Origin: Methylovirgula sp.
Lineage (GTDB): Bacteria; Pseudomonadota; Alphaproteobacteria; Rhizobiales; Beijerinckiaceae
Direction of reading: 5' to 3'
DNA: 12,308 bases
Assembly (NCBI GenBank): GCA_030038595.1
Contig: JASHSW010000124.1
Span: forward strand, 1 to 12,308
Shown here: piece by piece, positions 1 to 6,906 of the stretch
Numbering within the stretch: the first letter of the stretch is position 1
Layout: every line of letters begins with the position of its first letter
Notes under the pieces: generated by a model
Told to the model about the DNA's origin: nothing
The model's database searches: none
The model's input: the letters and a program-made list of their open reading frames with translations, nothing else
Position numbers and translations under genes: made by a program

Positions 1-932
1 GCCTGCGATCCCTCGACTTCGACGATGAGCAGCGCGCCGACATCGAGCGGATAGCCGGCGTGCGAGAAGGCTTCGCAGATCTCGATCGCCGGCTTGTCCA
101 TGAATTCGATGGCGACCGGAATGATTCCGGCGCCGATGACCGCCGCGACGCAGGCGCCCGCCTGCTCGCTGGTCGGAAAGCCGAAGAGAACCGGACGAGC
201 GTCTTCGGCGGCGCGCAGAATTCGTAACGTCGCCTCGGTGACAATGCCGAGCTGGCCTTCCGAGCCGACGATGAGCCCCAGGAGGTCAAGACCGGGCGCG
301 TCGAGGTGTCCACCGCCGATTTCGACGATGGTCCCGTCGACCAGCACCATTTTGACGCCGAGCACGTGGTTGGTCGTCACCCCATATTTGAGGCAATGTG
401 CGCCGCCCGAATTCGTGGCGATATTGCCGGCAATCGTGCAGGCAAGCTGCGAAGAGGGATCCGGCGCATAGAAGAAGCCCTCGCCCGCCACCGCGTCGGT
501 GATCGCGAGATTGGTGACGCCGGATTCGACCTTGATCGTCCGGCTTGCATAGTCGATCGCGAGGATATGGTTCAGCTTGCCAACGCCCACGACCACGGCG
601 TCTTCCTGCGGAATCGCGCCGCCGGCAAGCGACGTGCCGGCGCCGCGCGCCACGACCTTCACGCCTCCTCCGTGCAGAAATTTCATCACCGCACTCAGTT
701 CCTCGGTCGAGCGCGGTAGGACCACGGCGAGCGGGACGCGGCGATAGGCGGTAAACGCGTCGGTTTCGAAAGCGCGGCGTTCGTCTTCGCTCGCGACGAG
801 GCATTCGGGCGGTAGCAGCGCGGCAAGCCCGGCGATGATTGCGGGGCGGCGCGCGACAATGTCGGGGTCCGGTTTGGGGAAAAGAATGCCGGTCATGCCG
901 TCAACGGATGTGGTGCTTGCCTTCATCGCCAT
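1..932 (-). CDS. glcD: GlcD-type FAD-linked 2-hydroxyacid dehydrogenase (glycolate oxidase subunit GlcD / D-lactate dehydrogenase), C-terminus beyond window
   Basis: Oxidises a 2-hydroxyacid (glycolate or D-lactate) to the 2-oxoacid using FAD. The reading frame is open from 932 to the window edge and gives about 310 residues; I recall the family as near 500, so roughly the last third is missing. The PCMH-type FAD-binding domain spans residues ~65-240. Visible motifs are VARGAGTSLAGGAIP (94-108, FAD pyrophosphate loop), DPSSQLACTIAGNIATNSGG (158-177) and GLIVGSEGQLGIVTEATLRI (219-238). Three in-frame ATGs are possible, at 932, 926 and 896; none has a strong Shine-Dalgarno, and 932 is simply the longest. 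It is divergent from lutABC, which fits a shared role in 2-hydroxyacid use. Glycolate versus D-lactate cannot be decided here: glcE/glcF, if present, would lie beyond the left edge. Family call is firm, substrate is not. Confidence 0.9.
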   Translation of the reverse strand, partial: MAMKASTTSVDGMTGILFPKPDPDIVARRPAIIAGLAALLPPECLVASEDERRAFETDAFTAYRRVPLAVVLPRSTEELSAVMKFLHGGGVKVVARGAGTSLAGGAIPQEDAVVVGVGKLNHILAIDYASRTIKVESGVTNLAITDAVAGEGFFYAPDPSSQLACTIAGNIATNSGGAHCLKYGVTTNHVLGVKMVLVDGTIVEIGGGHLDAPGLDLLGLIVGSEGQLGIVTEATLRILRAAEDARPVLFGFPTSEQAGACVAAVIGAGIIPVAIEFMDKPAIEICEAFSHAGYPLDVGALLIVEVEGSQ

Positions 933-934
933 TA

Positions 935-959
935 TTTCACGGTTCGCCGCATGGTGAAA
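935..959. repeat. Inverted repeat TTTCAC-N13-GTGAAA, candidate operator
   Basis: Six-base perfect arms at 935-940 and 954-959 have centres 19 bp apart, close to two helical turns, as expected for a dimeric repressor or activator. The site sits directly upstream of the glcD start codon at 932, so binding would affect glcD initiation and could reach lut. I do not recognise the motif as that of a specific family. LldR/GlcC-type GntR regulators are obvious candidates from context only, and no regulator gene is in the window. Confidence 0.35.
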
Positions 960-974
960 CATCTAGAGCTCCCT

Positions 975-1094
975 CGTGGCCTTTTCCCGGCCATTCGTGC
1001 GCTGCGTTCCTGCCGTCGGAAAAAGAATTGCGCGTCGCCCTGCTCCAACCTATGCCGGGGATGCGCTGAACTGGCCACGCCTACGGCCGGGAAA
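975..1094 (+). repeat. Two interleaved inverted-repeat pairs in the lutA leader
   Basis: Pair A is CGTGGCC (975-981) with GGCCACG (1073-1079). Pair B is TTTCCCGGCC (983-992) with GGCCGGGAAA (1085-1094). Both are perfect complements. Their order is A-B-A'-B', so they cannot form nested stems: they would be alternatives, or a pseudoknot if transcribed together. A short local hairpin TGGCC/GGCCA (977-981/989-993) competes with both. The 3' arm of pair B ends 6 nt before the lutA Shine-Dalgarno. Self-complementary GGCC cores make chance matches more likely in GC-rich DNA, so a function is unproven. Confidence 0.3.
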
Positions 1095-1100
1095 GCCCGC

Positions 1101-1105
1101 GGGAG
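1101..1105 (+). promoter_or_regulatory. lutA ribosome binding site (GGGAG), decides the start
   Basis: GGGAG lies 7 nt before the ATG at 1113. It supports that codon over the upstream in-frame ATG at 951, whose 54 extra codons look like translated leader. Confidence 0.6.
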
Positions 1106-1112
1106 CATCGCG

Positions 1113-1892
1113 ATGAACACGTCAGCCACGCCGCGCGTCGGGCTGTTCGTCACCTGTCTTGTGGACCTGCTGCGTCCCTCGATCGGATGGGCGGCGGTCA
1201 GGCTCCTTGAAGACGCCGGGTGCACGGTCGAGGTTCCGCCGCAGACTTGCTGCGGCCAGCCGGCCTATAATTCCGGCGACCGGAACCTTGCCAAGGACCT
1301 CGCCCGACAGGCGATCGATACATTCGCCTCCTGCGATTACGTGGTGGCGCCTTCGGGCTCCTGCGCCGGCATGCTCGCCAAACAGTATCCGGGGCTGTTT
1401 GCCGGGGATCCGGCGTTCGCCGGCAAAGCCAACGCATTTGCCGCCAAGGTTTACGAGCTCGGGCAATTCCTGAGCGACGTGATGAAAGTCAAGGCGGTCA
1501 ACGCACGGTTCGCGCGGCGTGTCACCTATCACGACGCCTGTTCCGGGCTGCGCGAACTCGGCATCGCAAAAGAGCCGCGCAAGCTGCTGAAAAGCGTCGC
1601 TGGAATTGAGCTTGTCGAAATGGCGGGATGTGATCGTTGCTGCGGCTTCGGCGGCACATTCGCGGTAAAGTACGGTGAAATCTCCACCGCAATCGCCGAC
1701 GAGAAGATCGCCAATCTGAAAGCCTGCGGCGCTTCGGTGCTGCTCGCCGGCGATCTCGGTTGCCTCATGCAGATCGCCGGCCGGCTATCGCGCGAGGGCA
1801 GCGGCATCGAAGTGCGTCACTTCGCCGAAGTCCTCGCCGGCATGACCGATGAGCCGGCGATCTGCCGTCCGAAGCGAACGCCTCGACCATGA
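1113..1892 (+). CDS. lutA: LutA / LldE, CCG-domain subunit of the L-lactate dehydrogenase complex
   Basis: One of three subunits of the iron-sulfur LutABC (LldEFG) complex that oxidises L-lactate to pyruvate in the cytoplasm. The 259-residue product carries the two cysteine-rich CCG domains typical of the family, resembling the GlcF/heterodisulfide reductase type. The first has CCGQPAYNSG (46-55) with PSGSCAGML (80-88); the second has YHDACSGLRELG (139-150) with CCGFGGTFAVKYGEIS (176-191). C217 in LAGDLGCL (211-218) is another conserved-looking cysteine. The start at 1113 is chosen from its RBS and the onset of family-like sequence (RVGLFVTCLVDLLRP). Its stop overlaps the lutB start as ATGA (1889-1892), indicating translational coupling. 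Only the tail after ~residue 245 is nondescript. Confidence 0.92.
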   Translation: MNTSATPRVGLFVTCLVDLLRPSIGWAAVRLLEDAGCTVEVPPQTCCGQPAYNSGDRNLAKDLARQAIDTFASCDYVVAPSGSCAGMLAKQYPGLFAGDPAFAGKANAFAAKVYELGQFLSDVMKVKAVNARFARRVTYHDACSGLRELGIAKEPRKLLKSVAGIELVEMAGCDRCCGFGGTFAVKYGEISTAIADEKIANLKACGASVLLAGDLGCLMQIAGRLSREGSGIEVRHFAEVLAGMTDEPAICRPKRTPRP

Positions 1893-3307
1893 ACGCCGCG
1901 CAATTTACCCGCCGTGCGCATCTGGCGCTTGAAGACAAGCAGTTGCAGACGGCCCTTTCTATCTCGCGCGATGGCTTCACCGCCCAGCGTGCCGCGGCGG
2001 TCGCGCGTCTGCCCGAGTTCGATTCTTTGCGCGACAGCGCCCGCGACATCAAGGCTCATACGCTCGCGCATCTCGATCTCTATCTCGAAGCCTATGAGAA
2101 GAGGGTTACGGCTTCGGGCGGCATCGTGCACTATGCGCGTAGCGCAAAAGACGCCAACGACATCGTGGTTTCGATCTGCCGGCGGCACGGCGCAAAACTC
2201 GCCGTCAAAGGCAAGACGATGATCGGCGAAGAGATCGGCGTCAATGCCGCGCTCGAAGCGAATGGCGTCGACCCGGTCGAAACCGACCTCGGCGAATATA
2301 TCCTCCAACTGCGCGGCGAGCTGCCGTCGCACATTACCGCGCCGGCCGTGCATCTCACCAAGGAACAGATCGCCGCAGACTTCCGCCGTGCGCATCGCGA
2401 TTTGCCGGAGGGGCGCGATCTTACCGAGGCGAGCGCCCTGCTCGCCGAAGCCCGCGCCGTGTTGCGCAAGATGTTTCTCTCCGCCGACATCGGCATCACC
2501 GGCGCCAATTTCCTGGTCGCCGAAACCGGCACTTCGATCATCGTCACCAACGAAGGCAACGGCGACCTCGCCGCGACTCTGCCCAAGGTGCACATCGTGC
2601 TTGCCTCGATCGAAAAGCTGGTGCCGACGCTCGAAGATGCGGCGCAGCTCCTGCGCGTGCTCACCCGCTCGGCGACCGGACAGGAGATATCGACCTACAC
2701 GACGTTTGCCACGGGGCCGCGCCGGCCCGGGGATCCCGACGGGCCAGAGGAGTATCACGTGGTCCTTGTCGACAACGGGCGCTCCGCCCTGCTCGGCAGC
2801 GAATTCGCCGAGGTGCTGCGCTGCATCCGCTGCGGCGCCTGCATGAATCATTGCCCGGTCTATCAGTCGGTCGGCGGGCATGCCTACGGGTCCGTCTATG
2901 CGGGTCCGATCGGCGCGGTGCTGACTCCCGCCCTCGTCGGGATCGAAAATGCCGTCGATCTGCCCAATGCATCGAGCTTCTGTGGCGCCTGCGAGAGCGT
3001 CTGTCCGGTGCGCATCCCGTTGCCGAAGCTGATGCGGTTTTGGCGCGAGCACGCCTTCGAACGCGGCCTCGTTTCGGTGCGGCAGCGTCTTGCCCTGAAT
3101 CTCTGGGGGTTTTTCGCCAAACGCCCGGCGCTCTATCGCTTCGCAACGCGCGCCGCGGTACGGGTGCTGGCGAAGATCGATGGCGAAGACGGCCGTTTGC
3201 GAAAAATGCCGGCAAGCTGGACGGCGAGCCGCGATTTTCCCGCCCCGCAAGGCGAGACTTTTCAGGCCGAGTTCGCGCGAAGAAAGAGCATGGGGCGCAG
3301 GTCATGA
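1889..3307 (+). CDS. lutB: LutB / LldF, ferredoxin-like iron-sulfur subunit of the L-lactate dehydrogenase complex
   Basis: Electron-transfer subunit of the LutABC complex, 472 residues, typical for LutB. The N-terminal LUD domain (~65-300) includes the signature ITGANFLVAETGTSIIVTNE (203-222). A two-cluster ferredoxin-type region follows. The first motif has C312, C315, C318 and C322 in CxxCxxCxxxCP spacing; the second has C365, C368 and C372, with P373. This seven-cysteine arrangement is the family pattern. The C-terminal ~90 residues form a helical tail. No clear Shine-Dalgarno precedes the ATG at 1889, consistent with re-initiation from the ATGA overlap with lutA. The stop overlaps lutC in the same way (3304-3307). 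Confidence 0.95.
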   Translation: MNAAQFTRRAHLALEDKQLQTALSISRDGFTAQRAAAVARLPEFDSLRDSARDIKAHTLAHLDLYLEAYEKRVTASGGIVHYARSAKDANDIVVSICRRHGAKLAVKGKTMIGEEIGVNAALEANGVDPVETDLGEYILQLRGELPSHITAPAVHLTKEQIAADFRRAHRDLPEGRDLTEASALLAEARAVLRKMFLSADIGITGANFLVAETGTSIIVTNEGNGDLAATLPKVHIVLASIEKLVPTLEDAAQLLRVLTRSATGQEISTYTTFATGPRRPGDPDGPEEYHVVLVDNGRSALLGSEFAEVLRCIRCGACMNHCPVYQSVGGHAYGSVYAGPIGAVLTPALVGIENAVDLPNASSFCGACESVCPVRIPLPKLMRFWREHAFERGLVSVRQRLALNLWGFFAKRPALYRFATRAAVRVLAKIDGEDGRLRKMPASWTASRDFPAPQGETFQAEFARRKSMGRRS

Positions 3308-3966
3308 GCGCGCGCGCCGAAATTCTTGCCGACGTCCGCCGCGCATTGGGCGTCACCGGCTCCGAGGCGTCGCGCCGCCGCGCCGTGGCGGACCGGCTGG
3401 AACATGCACCGCAAGGAACGATTCCCGCCCGCGGCCAGCTCGATCCCGCAGAACGCAAGGCTCTGTTTCGCGCCGAGGCCGAGCGAGTCTTGGCAAGCGT
3501 AGCGGAGGTGGCTTCGAATGCGGACGTGGCCGCCGAAGTGGCGACCTACCTGCGCCGCCGTAACCTCCCCGCTACGCTGCGCGCCGGCGCCGACCCGTAC
3601 CTCGCCGCCTTGCCCTGGCAAGGTCTGGAACTCGCGGAAGGAAGCCCGGACGGGACTGCGGCGCTCAGTCGTGCCTTCGGTGCGGTCGCCGAGTCGGGGA
3701 CGCTGGTTCTCGTCTCCGGCAAAGAAAATCCGACGCGCCTCAATTTCCTGCCGCCGACGCATATCGTCGTCGTCGCGGCCGGCGACATCGTCGGCGATTA
3801 TGAAACGATCTGGCAGAGGCTACGCGGCGCCTACGGCAAGGGCGCGATGCCGCGTACCGTGAATTTCATCAGCGGCCCGTCGCGCTCGGCCGATATCGGC
3901 CGCACGATGCAGCTTGGCGCGCATGGGCCGCGCGAGCTGCGCATCATCATCGTGGGTGGAAAATAG
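3304..3966 (+). CDS. lutC: LutC / LldG, LUD-domain subunit of the L-lactate dehydrogenase complex
   Basis: Third subunit of the lactate utilisation complex, 220 residues, standard length. The LUD fold shows as GAVAESGTLVLVSGKENPTR (126-145), a hydrophobic PTHIVVVAAGDIV strand (151-163) and the terminal signature SGPSRSADIGRTMQLGAHGP (190-209), followed by ELRIIIV. The frame stays open upstream inside lutB, but the ATG at 3304 gives the correct N-terminus (SARAEILADVRRALG, a typical LutC opening) and makes a 4-nt ATGA overlap with lutB. The three genes therefore look like one transcription unit, with coupling to keep the subunits in proportion. The operon ends at a stem-loop 11 nt after the stop. 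Confidence 0.95.
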   Translation: MSARAEILADVRRALGVTGSEASRRRAVADRLEHAPQGTIPARGQLDPAERKALFRAEAERVLASVAEVASNADVAAEVATYLRRRNLPATLRAGADPYLAALPWQGLELAEGSPDGTAALSRAFGAVAESGTLVLVSGKENPTRLNFLPPTHIVVVAAGDIVGDYETIWQRLRGAYGKGAMPRTVNFISGPSRSADIGRTMQLGAHGPRELRIIIVGGK

Positions 3967-3977
3967 GAGGCGGCATG

Positions 3978-3997
3978 CCTTCTCCCGCAGGAGAGGG
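3978..3997. terminator. Stem-loop between convergent lutC and the histidine kinase
   Basis: An 8-bp stem with one G-T pair, CCTTCTCC (3978-3985) and GGAGAGGG (3990-3997), closes a CGCA tetraloop. It fills most of the 42-bp convergent gap, where a bidirectional terminator is expected. No T-tract follows on either strand, so it is not a classical intrinsic terminator. It could instead be one copy of a dispersed palindromic repeat. Confidence 0.4.
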
Positions 3998-4008
3998 TTC
4001 GCGGATCT

Positions 4009-6549
4009 TCACTCCGCCAGAACGCGAGCCGGCGGGAAGGCGACCTCGACCAAGGTCCCTTCGTTCTTCTTGCTGCGGATCGTGAAAAGCGCTCGGTTGG
4101 CTTCGATGAGCGCCTTGGTGAGCGGCAGGCCAAGGCCGGTGCCGGAAGATTGCCGCGCGGTGGCAAGCTGCCGGAAAGGTTCGAGCGCCGTCTCGATGTC
4201 GTGATCCGACATGCCGATGCCGGTGTCGCGGATGCGGATCACGGCGTTGCCGACGTCGGTTAAGGCGGTTGCGACGATGACCTGTCCGCCCGGCTCGTTG
4301 AATTTCACGGCGTTGGAGAGAAGATTGAGAAGGATCTGCCGCAGCGAGCGCTCGTCCGCTACGATTTTCGGCAGGTGCGGGGCGAGCGCCATGCGCATGA
4401 TGACGCGCTCCTGGCTGGCCTGCGGCTGCATGATCGCGACGCATTCGGTGATCGCCCGGTTGACGTCCACCGAAATGAATTCGAGCTCCATCTTTCCCGC
4501 CTCGATCTTGGAAAGATCGAGCAGGTCGTTGACGAGGCTCATCACATGCGCGCCCGAGGTGTGGATGTCGCGCAGATAATCGCGATAGCGCTCGTTGCCC
4601 ATCGGCCCAAAACGCTCCTCCATGATGACTTCGGCGAAGCCAAGAATGGCGTTGAGCGGCGTGCGGATTTCATGGCTGACTTTGGCTAGGAAGTCGGATT
4701 TGGCGGCGCTTGCCCGCTCCGCTTCGCGGCGCGCATCCTCAAGTTCCTGTTCGACCTTCTTCCAATGCGTCATGTCGCGGAACAGCGCGCAGAATTTCTG
4801 CTCCGCCGGATCCTCCTGCACGGAACCGATGCGCCCCAACGTCATGAAAATTGGAATCGAACCGCCCTGTTTGGCGCGCCCCAAGATCTCGCGGCCGTCG
4901 TTGAGGAGGCTCATTACGCCATTGCTCTTGAGGCCCTCGAAATATTCCTCCACCTTGGCTTCGCTCTCGGCGGCGATCAGTGTCGTCAAAGGCTGGCCTG
5001 CGACCTCGTTCTGGTCGTAGCCGAAAAGCGCCTCGCCGGAGCGATTGAGCGCCAGAATGCGCCCCCGCGCGTCGAGGACGGCCAATCCGTCGGTCGCCGT
5101 ATCGAGAATCGCGTTGAGCTCGCGCGCTTCGTTCCTGTGCGCCCTGGCTTCCGTCTCCAGGCGGGAAAGTGCGTCCTTTTCGTCGTCGCGCCGCAACGTG
5201 AACAGCGTCGCCGGCATGTGGTCCCATTCGATCGATTGGATACGGGCGCGCACGGGGATTATTTCGCCCGCCGCCGTACGCACGCCGATCGTAACGCTGC
5301 CGGCAGACGGGGCTTGCTCGAAGATACGCGACACGCCGCCCGCCGCATGCAGCGAATCTTCGTCGGCAAAGCCCAAGAGGTCGAGCAAGGTGCGGTTGGC
5401 GTAGATGACGACGTCGTCGCGGCTCACCAGAAGGCCGAAACCGAGCCGATCGAAAATCGCCGCGGCGTTGCGGCCGAGATCCCGATAGGCATCGGGCGCG
5501 GCTTCCGCATGCGCCGCTTCGAGCGGCAATTGCGCGGCTGTGGCCGGCGCTGTGGACGCAATTGTCTCTTCCTTGAGAACCTCGGCGATTTCTTGGAAGG
5601 CGGTCCGCTCGTCGAGAGAGAGCTGCGCCTCATCGGCTTTGGGCACATCGGAAGGCGCGATCGGCTCGGCCGGTATCGCCGGCGGGCGCAGCGGAACTAC
5701 GTTGGCGGCAAACGGCAGTTCTGGTTCGGAAGCCTGTCCCGGTGCCGGCTCCAGGAAGGGGCGCGGCTCGGCAACGGCGAGCCGTTCGAGTCGGATGACG
5801 CCGAAGCCGCGATAGCCTTCGAAGCGATGCTCGCGATCGAAGGCCGGCAGGCCGCCGAGACCGACCGGGACGGCGGCGGCGGCATCCGCGATCGGCCAAA
5901 GCACTTCGATACCGCTGAACGTCTCCCGTTCGCGAAAGGCGCGGCCCAACCGCCCGTCGGATTCGCGCTCGAGGTATCGGGCGACCTCGCTGAAATCGCG
6001 GCCGAGAAAATCGGCGGCGCCGACAACCTCGGCAAGAGGCGGCGTGATCTCGGTGATCCTGCCACCCGAGTCGGTGCGCCACAGAAAACGAATGTTGGTG
6101 CGTGTTCCAAGTCTTGCTGCAAGAACTTGACGGACTTCCTCAAGCTGCATGGCCTGTTGCGCCGAAGCCTCGGTTTGCACGCCGAGCGCAGCGGCGAGAA
6201 ATAGCGTCTTTTCCGAGGTAACGATCCTGCGACAGAGGACGGTAAGGGTCTGCGGTGTTCCATCGAACGAAAAGCTCAGACGTTCGAGACGCGGCGCGCC
6301 GTCCTCGGTCTCGGCAAGCGCCAAAAGCCGGTTGGCGCCGGAATCGTCGCCCGCAAAAAGCCGCGCCGCGAGGCCAGCGAGGTCCGGCACACGAAAGAGC
6401 GCCAGCATCGCCTGGCTGGCAAAGGCGATCTTTCGCTCTTCCGGGAGCGCCCCAAGAACGGGAACTTCGGCTTCGCCGAGCGACAGAGCTTGCAGCGCGG
6501 CGTCGACGTCCTTGGGGCTGATGCCCGGCTCGCAGGAATAGGCCTTCAT
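4009..6549 (-). CDS. Multi-PAS cytoplasmic sensor histidine kinase, PdhS/PleC/DivJ-like
   Basis: An 846-residue hybrid-free sensor kinase. The kinase core is complete. The H-box SHEIRTPLNA puts the phospho-accepting histidine at H626, inside a HisKA domain (~615-685). The ATPase has the N-box with N742 and N746, G1 DTGIGM (775-780) and G2 GTGLGL (803-808). PAS domains are seen at ~360-455 and ~475-600. A more diverged PAS-like segment (~148-255) precedes a Pro/Ala/Glu-rich linker (~258-350). There is no membrane segment, HAMP or receiver domain, so the protein is soluble and must pass phosphate to a separate regulator. The H-box flank (GFAEVIMEERFGPMGNERYR, 637-656) and the C-terminal EVAFPPARVLAE resemble, from memory, rhizobial PdhS-type kinases acting on DivK and, through it, CtrA. 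The kinase call is certain; the PdhS assignment is inference. The start at 6549 has only a weak GAG upstream. Confidence 0.9.
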   Translation of the reverse strand: MKAYSCEPGISPKDVDAALQALSLGEAEVPVLGALPEERKIAFASQAMLALFRVPDLAGLAARLFAGDDSGANRLLALAETEDGAPRLERLSFSFDGTPQTLTVLCRRIVTSEKTLFLAAALGVQTEASAQQAMQLEEVRQVLAARLGTRTNIRFLWRTDSGGRITEITPPLAEVVGAADFLGRDFSEVARYLERESDGRLGRAFRERETFSGIEVLWPIADAAAAVPVGLGGLPAFDREHRFEGYRGFGVIRLERLAVAEPRPFLEPAPGQASEPELPFAANVVPLRPPAIPAEPIAPSDVPKADEAQLSLDERTAFQEIAEVLKEETIASTAPATAAQLPLEAAHAEAAPDAYRDLGRNAAAIFDRLGFGLLVSRDDVVIYANRTLLDLLGFADEDSLHAAGGVSRIFEQAPSAGSVTIGVRTAAGEIIPVRARIQSIEWDHMPATLFTLRRDDEKDALSRLETEARAHRNEARELNAILDTATDGLAVLDARGRILALNRSGEALFGYDQNEVAGQPLTTLIAAESEAKVEEYFEGLKSNGVMSLLNDGREILGRAKQGGSIPIFMTLGRIGSVQEDPAEQKFCALFRDMTHWKKVEQELEDARREAERASAAKSDFLAKVSHEIRTPLNAILGFAEVIMEERFGPMGNERYRDYLRDIHTSGAHVMSLVNDLLDLSKIEAGKMELEFISVDVNRAITECVAIMQPQASQERVIMRMALAPHLPKIVADERSLRQILLNLLSNAVKFNEPGGQVIVATALTDVGNAVIRIRDTGIGMSDHDIETALEPFRQLATARQSSGTGLGLPLTKALIEANRALFTIRSKKNEGTLVEVAFPPARVLAE

Positions 6550-6607
6550 CGCGGCAGAGGCTCGCTAACAACGAATCGCTAGGCCCCCTCCGCCGCCACG
6601 GATAGCC

Positions 6608-6622
6608 TTAACGAAAGCCTAA
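6608..6622. promoter_or_regulatory. Near-match CtrA box (TTAA-N7-CTAA) upstream of the histidine kinase
   Basis: TTAA (6608-6611), seven bases, CTAA (6619-6622) differs from the CtrA consensus TTAA-N7-TTAA at one base. It lies 59-73 bp upstream of the kinase start, where a promoter would be. The link is attractive because PdhS-type kinases act in the CtrA pathway, but a single-mismatch match on its own is weak evidence. Confidence 0.3.
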
Positions 6623-6762
6623 TGATAGCCGAAGTCGCGGTCCACACGGCACTTCCCGCAGCCACAGATTGCTCGAATCATCCTTAATTGGGGGGCGGAC
6701 GGAAAACCGCAGAATGCGCGCATCGCGGCGCAGTTCGCACCGCCCTCGGCCAGCCCAAAGCC

Positions 6763-6791
6763 TTGCAATCCCTGCGACAGCCCCCTAATTT
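6763..6791 (+). promoter_or_regulatory. Candidate sigma70-type promoter of tRNA-His
   Basis: TTGCAA (6763-6768) and TAATTT (6786-6791) are separated by exactly 17 bp. The -35 matches consensus at 4 of 6 positions and the -10 at 3 of 6. Transcription would start near 6798, about 8 nt before the mature tRNA 5' end, as expected for a tRNA promoter. The rest of the 256-bp gap (6550-6805) holds the near-CtrA box and nothing else I can name. Confidence 0.4.
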
Positions 6792-6805
6792 CGCGCACAG
6801 TTAAC

Positions 6806-6882
6806 GCCGCCATAGCTCAGCTGGTTAGAGCGCTAGATTGTGGATCTAGAGGTCCCCCGTTCGATCCGGGGTGGCGGTACCA
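6806..6882 (+). tRNA. tRNA-His (anticodon GTG), CCA encoded
   Basis: A complete cloverleaf can be read. The acceptor is GCCGCCA (6806-6812) with TGGCGGT (6872-6878), all paired with one G-U at 1-72. The D stem is GCTC/GAGC (6815-6818/6828-6831). The anticodon stem is CTAGA/TCTAG (6833-6837/6845-6849) around loop TTGTGGA, with anticodon GTG at 6840-6842. The variable loop is AGGTC. The T stem is CCCCG/CGGGG with loop TTCGATC. Discriminator A73 is 6879, and CCA is encoded at 6880-6882. The base before the acceptor is C6805, so the usual G-1 of tRNA-His is not encoded, and A73 replaces the usual C73. Both match the known alphaproteobacterial exception for this tRNA. Confidence 0.97.
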
Positions 6883-6906
6883 TGAATAGCCGCGACATCA
6901 TCGAGC

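Larger units (their letters stand above)
933..1112. promoter_or_regulatory. Divergent control region between glcD and lutABC
   Basis: This 180-bp gap must carry the promoters of both divergent transcripts unless they start inside genes. Next to the glcD start is the inverted repeat TTTCAC-N13-GTGAAA (935-959). Toward lutA lie two pairs of complementary segments, listed separately. A weak promoter-like pair for lut is TTGCGC (1028-1033), 17 bp, TATGCC (1051-1056); each hexamer matches the sigma70 consensus at only 3 of 6 positions. An open frame runs from an ATG at 951 into lutA, but the segment before 1113 does not resemble a LutA N-terminus, so I treat it as non-coding leader. Confidence 0.5.

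Noticed and set aside
951..1112. N-terminal extension of LutA from the ATG at 951
   Set aside because: The extra 54 codons do not resemble LutA and have no RBS; the ATG at 1113 has GGGAG at 7 nt and starts directly before family-like sequence.
1817..3250. Long open frame (477 codons) on the minus strand opposite lutB
   Set aside because: It lies wholly opposite the clearly conserved lutA end/lutB, has a biased Arg/Gly/Ala composition and no recognisable motif; a GC-rich antisense shadow.
4765..6204. Long open frame (479 codons) on the plus strand opposite the histidine kinase
   Set aside because: The kinase frame has all catalytic motifs in order; the opposite frame has Arg-rich low-information sequence and no domain.
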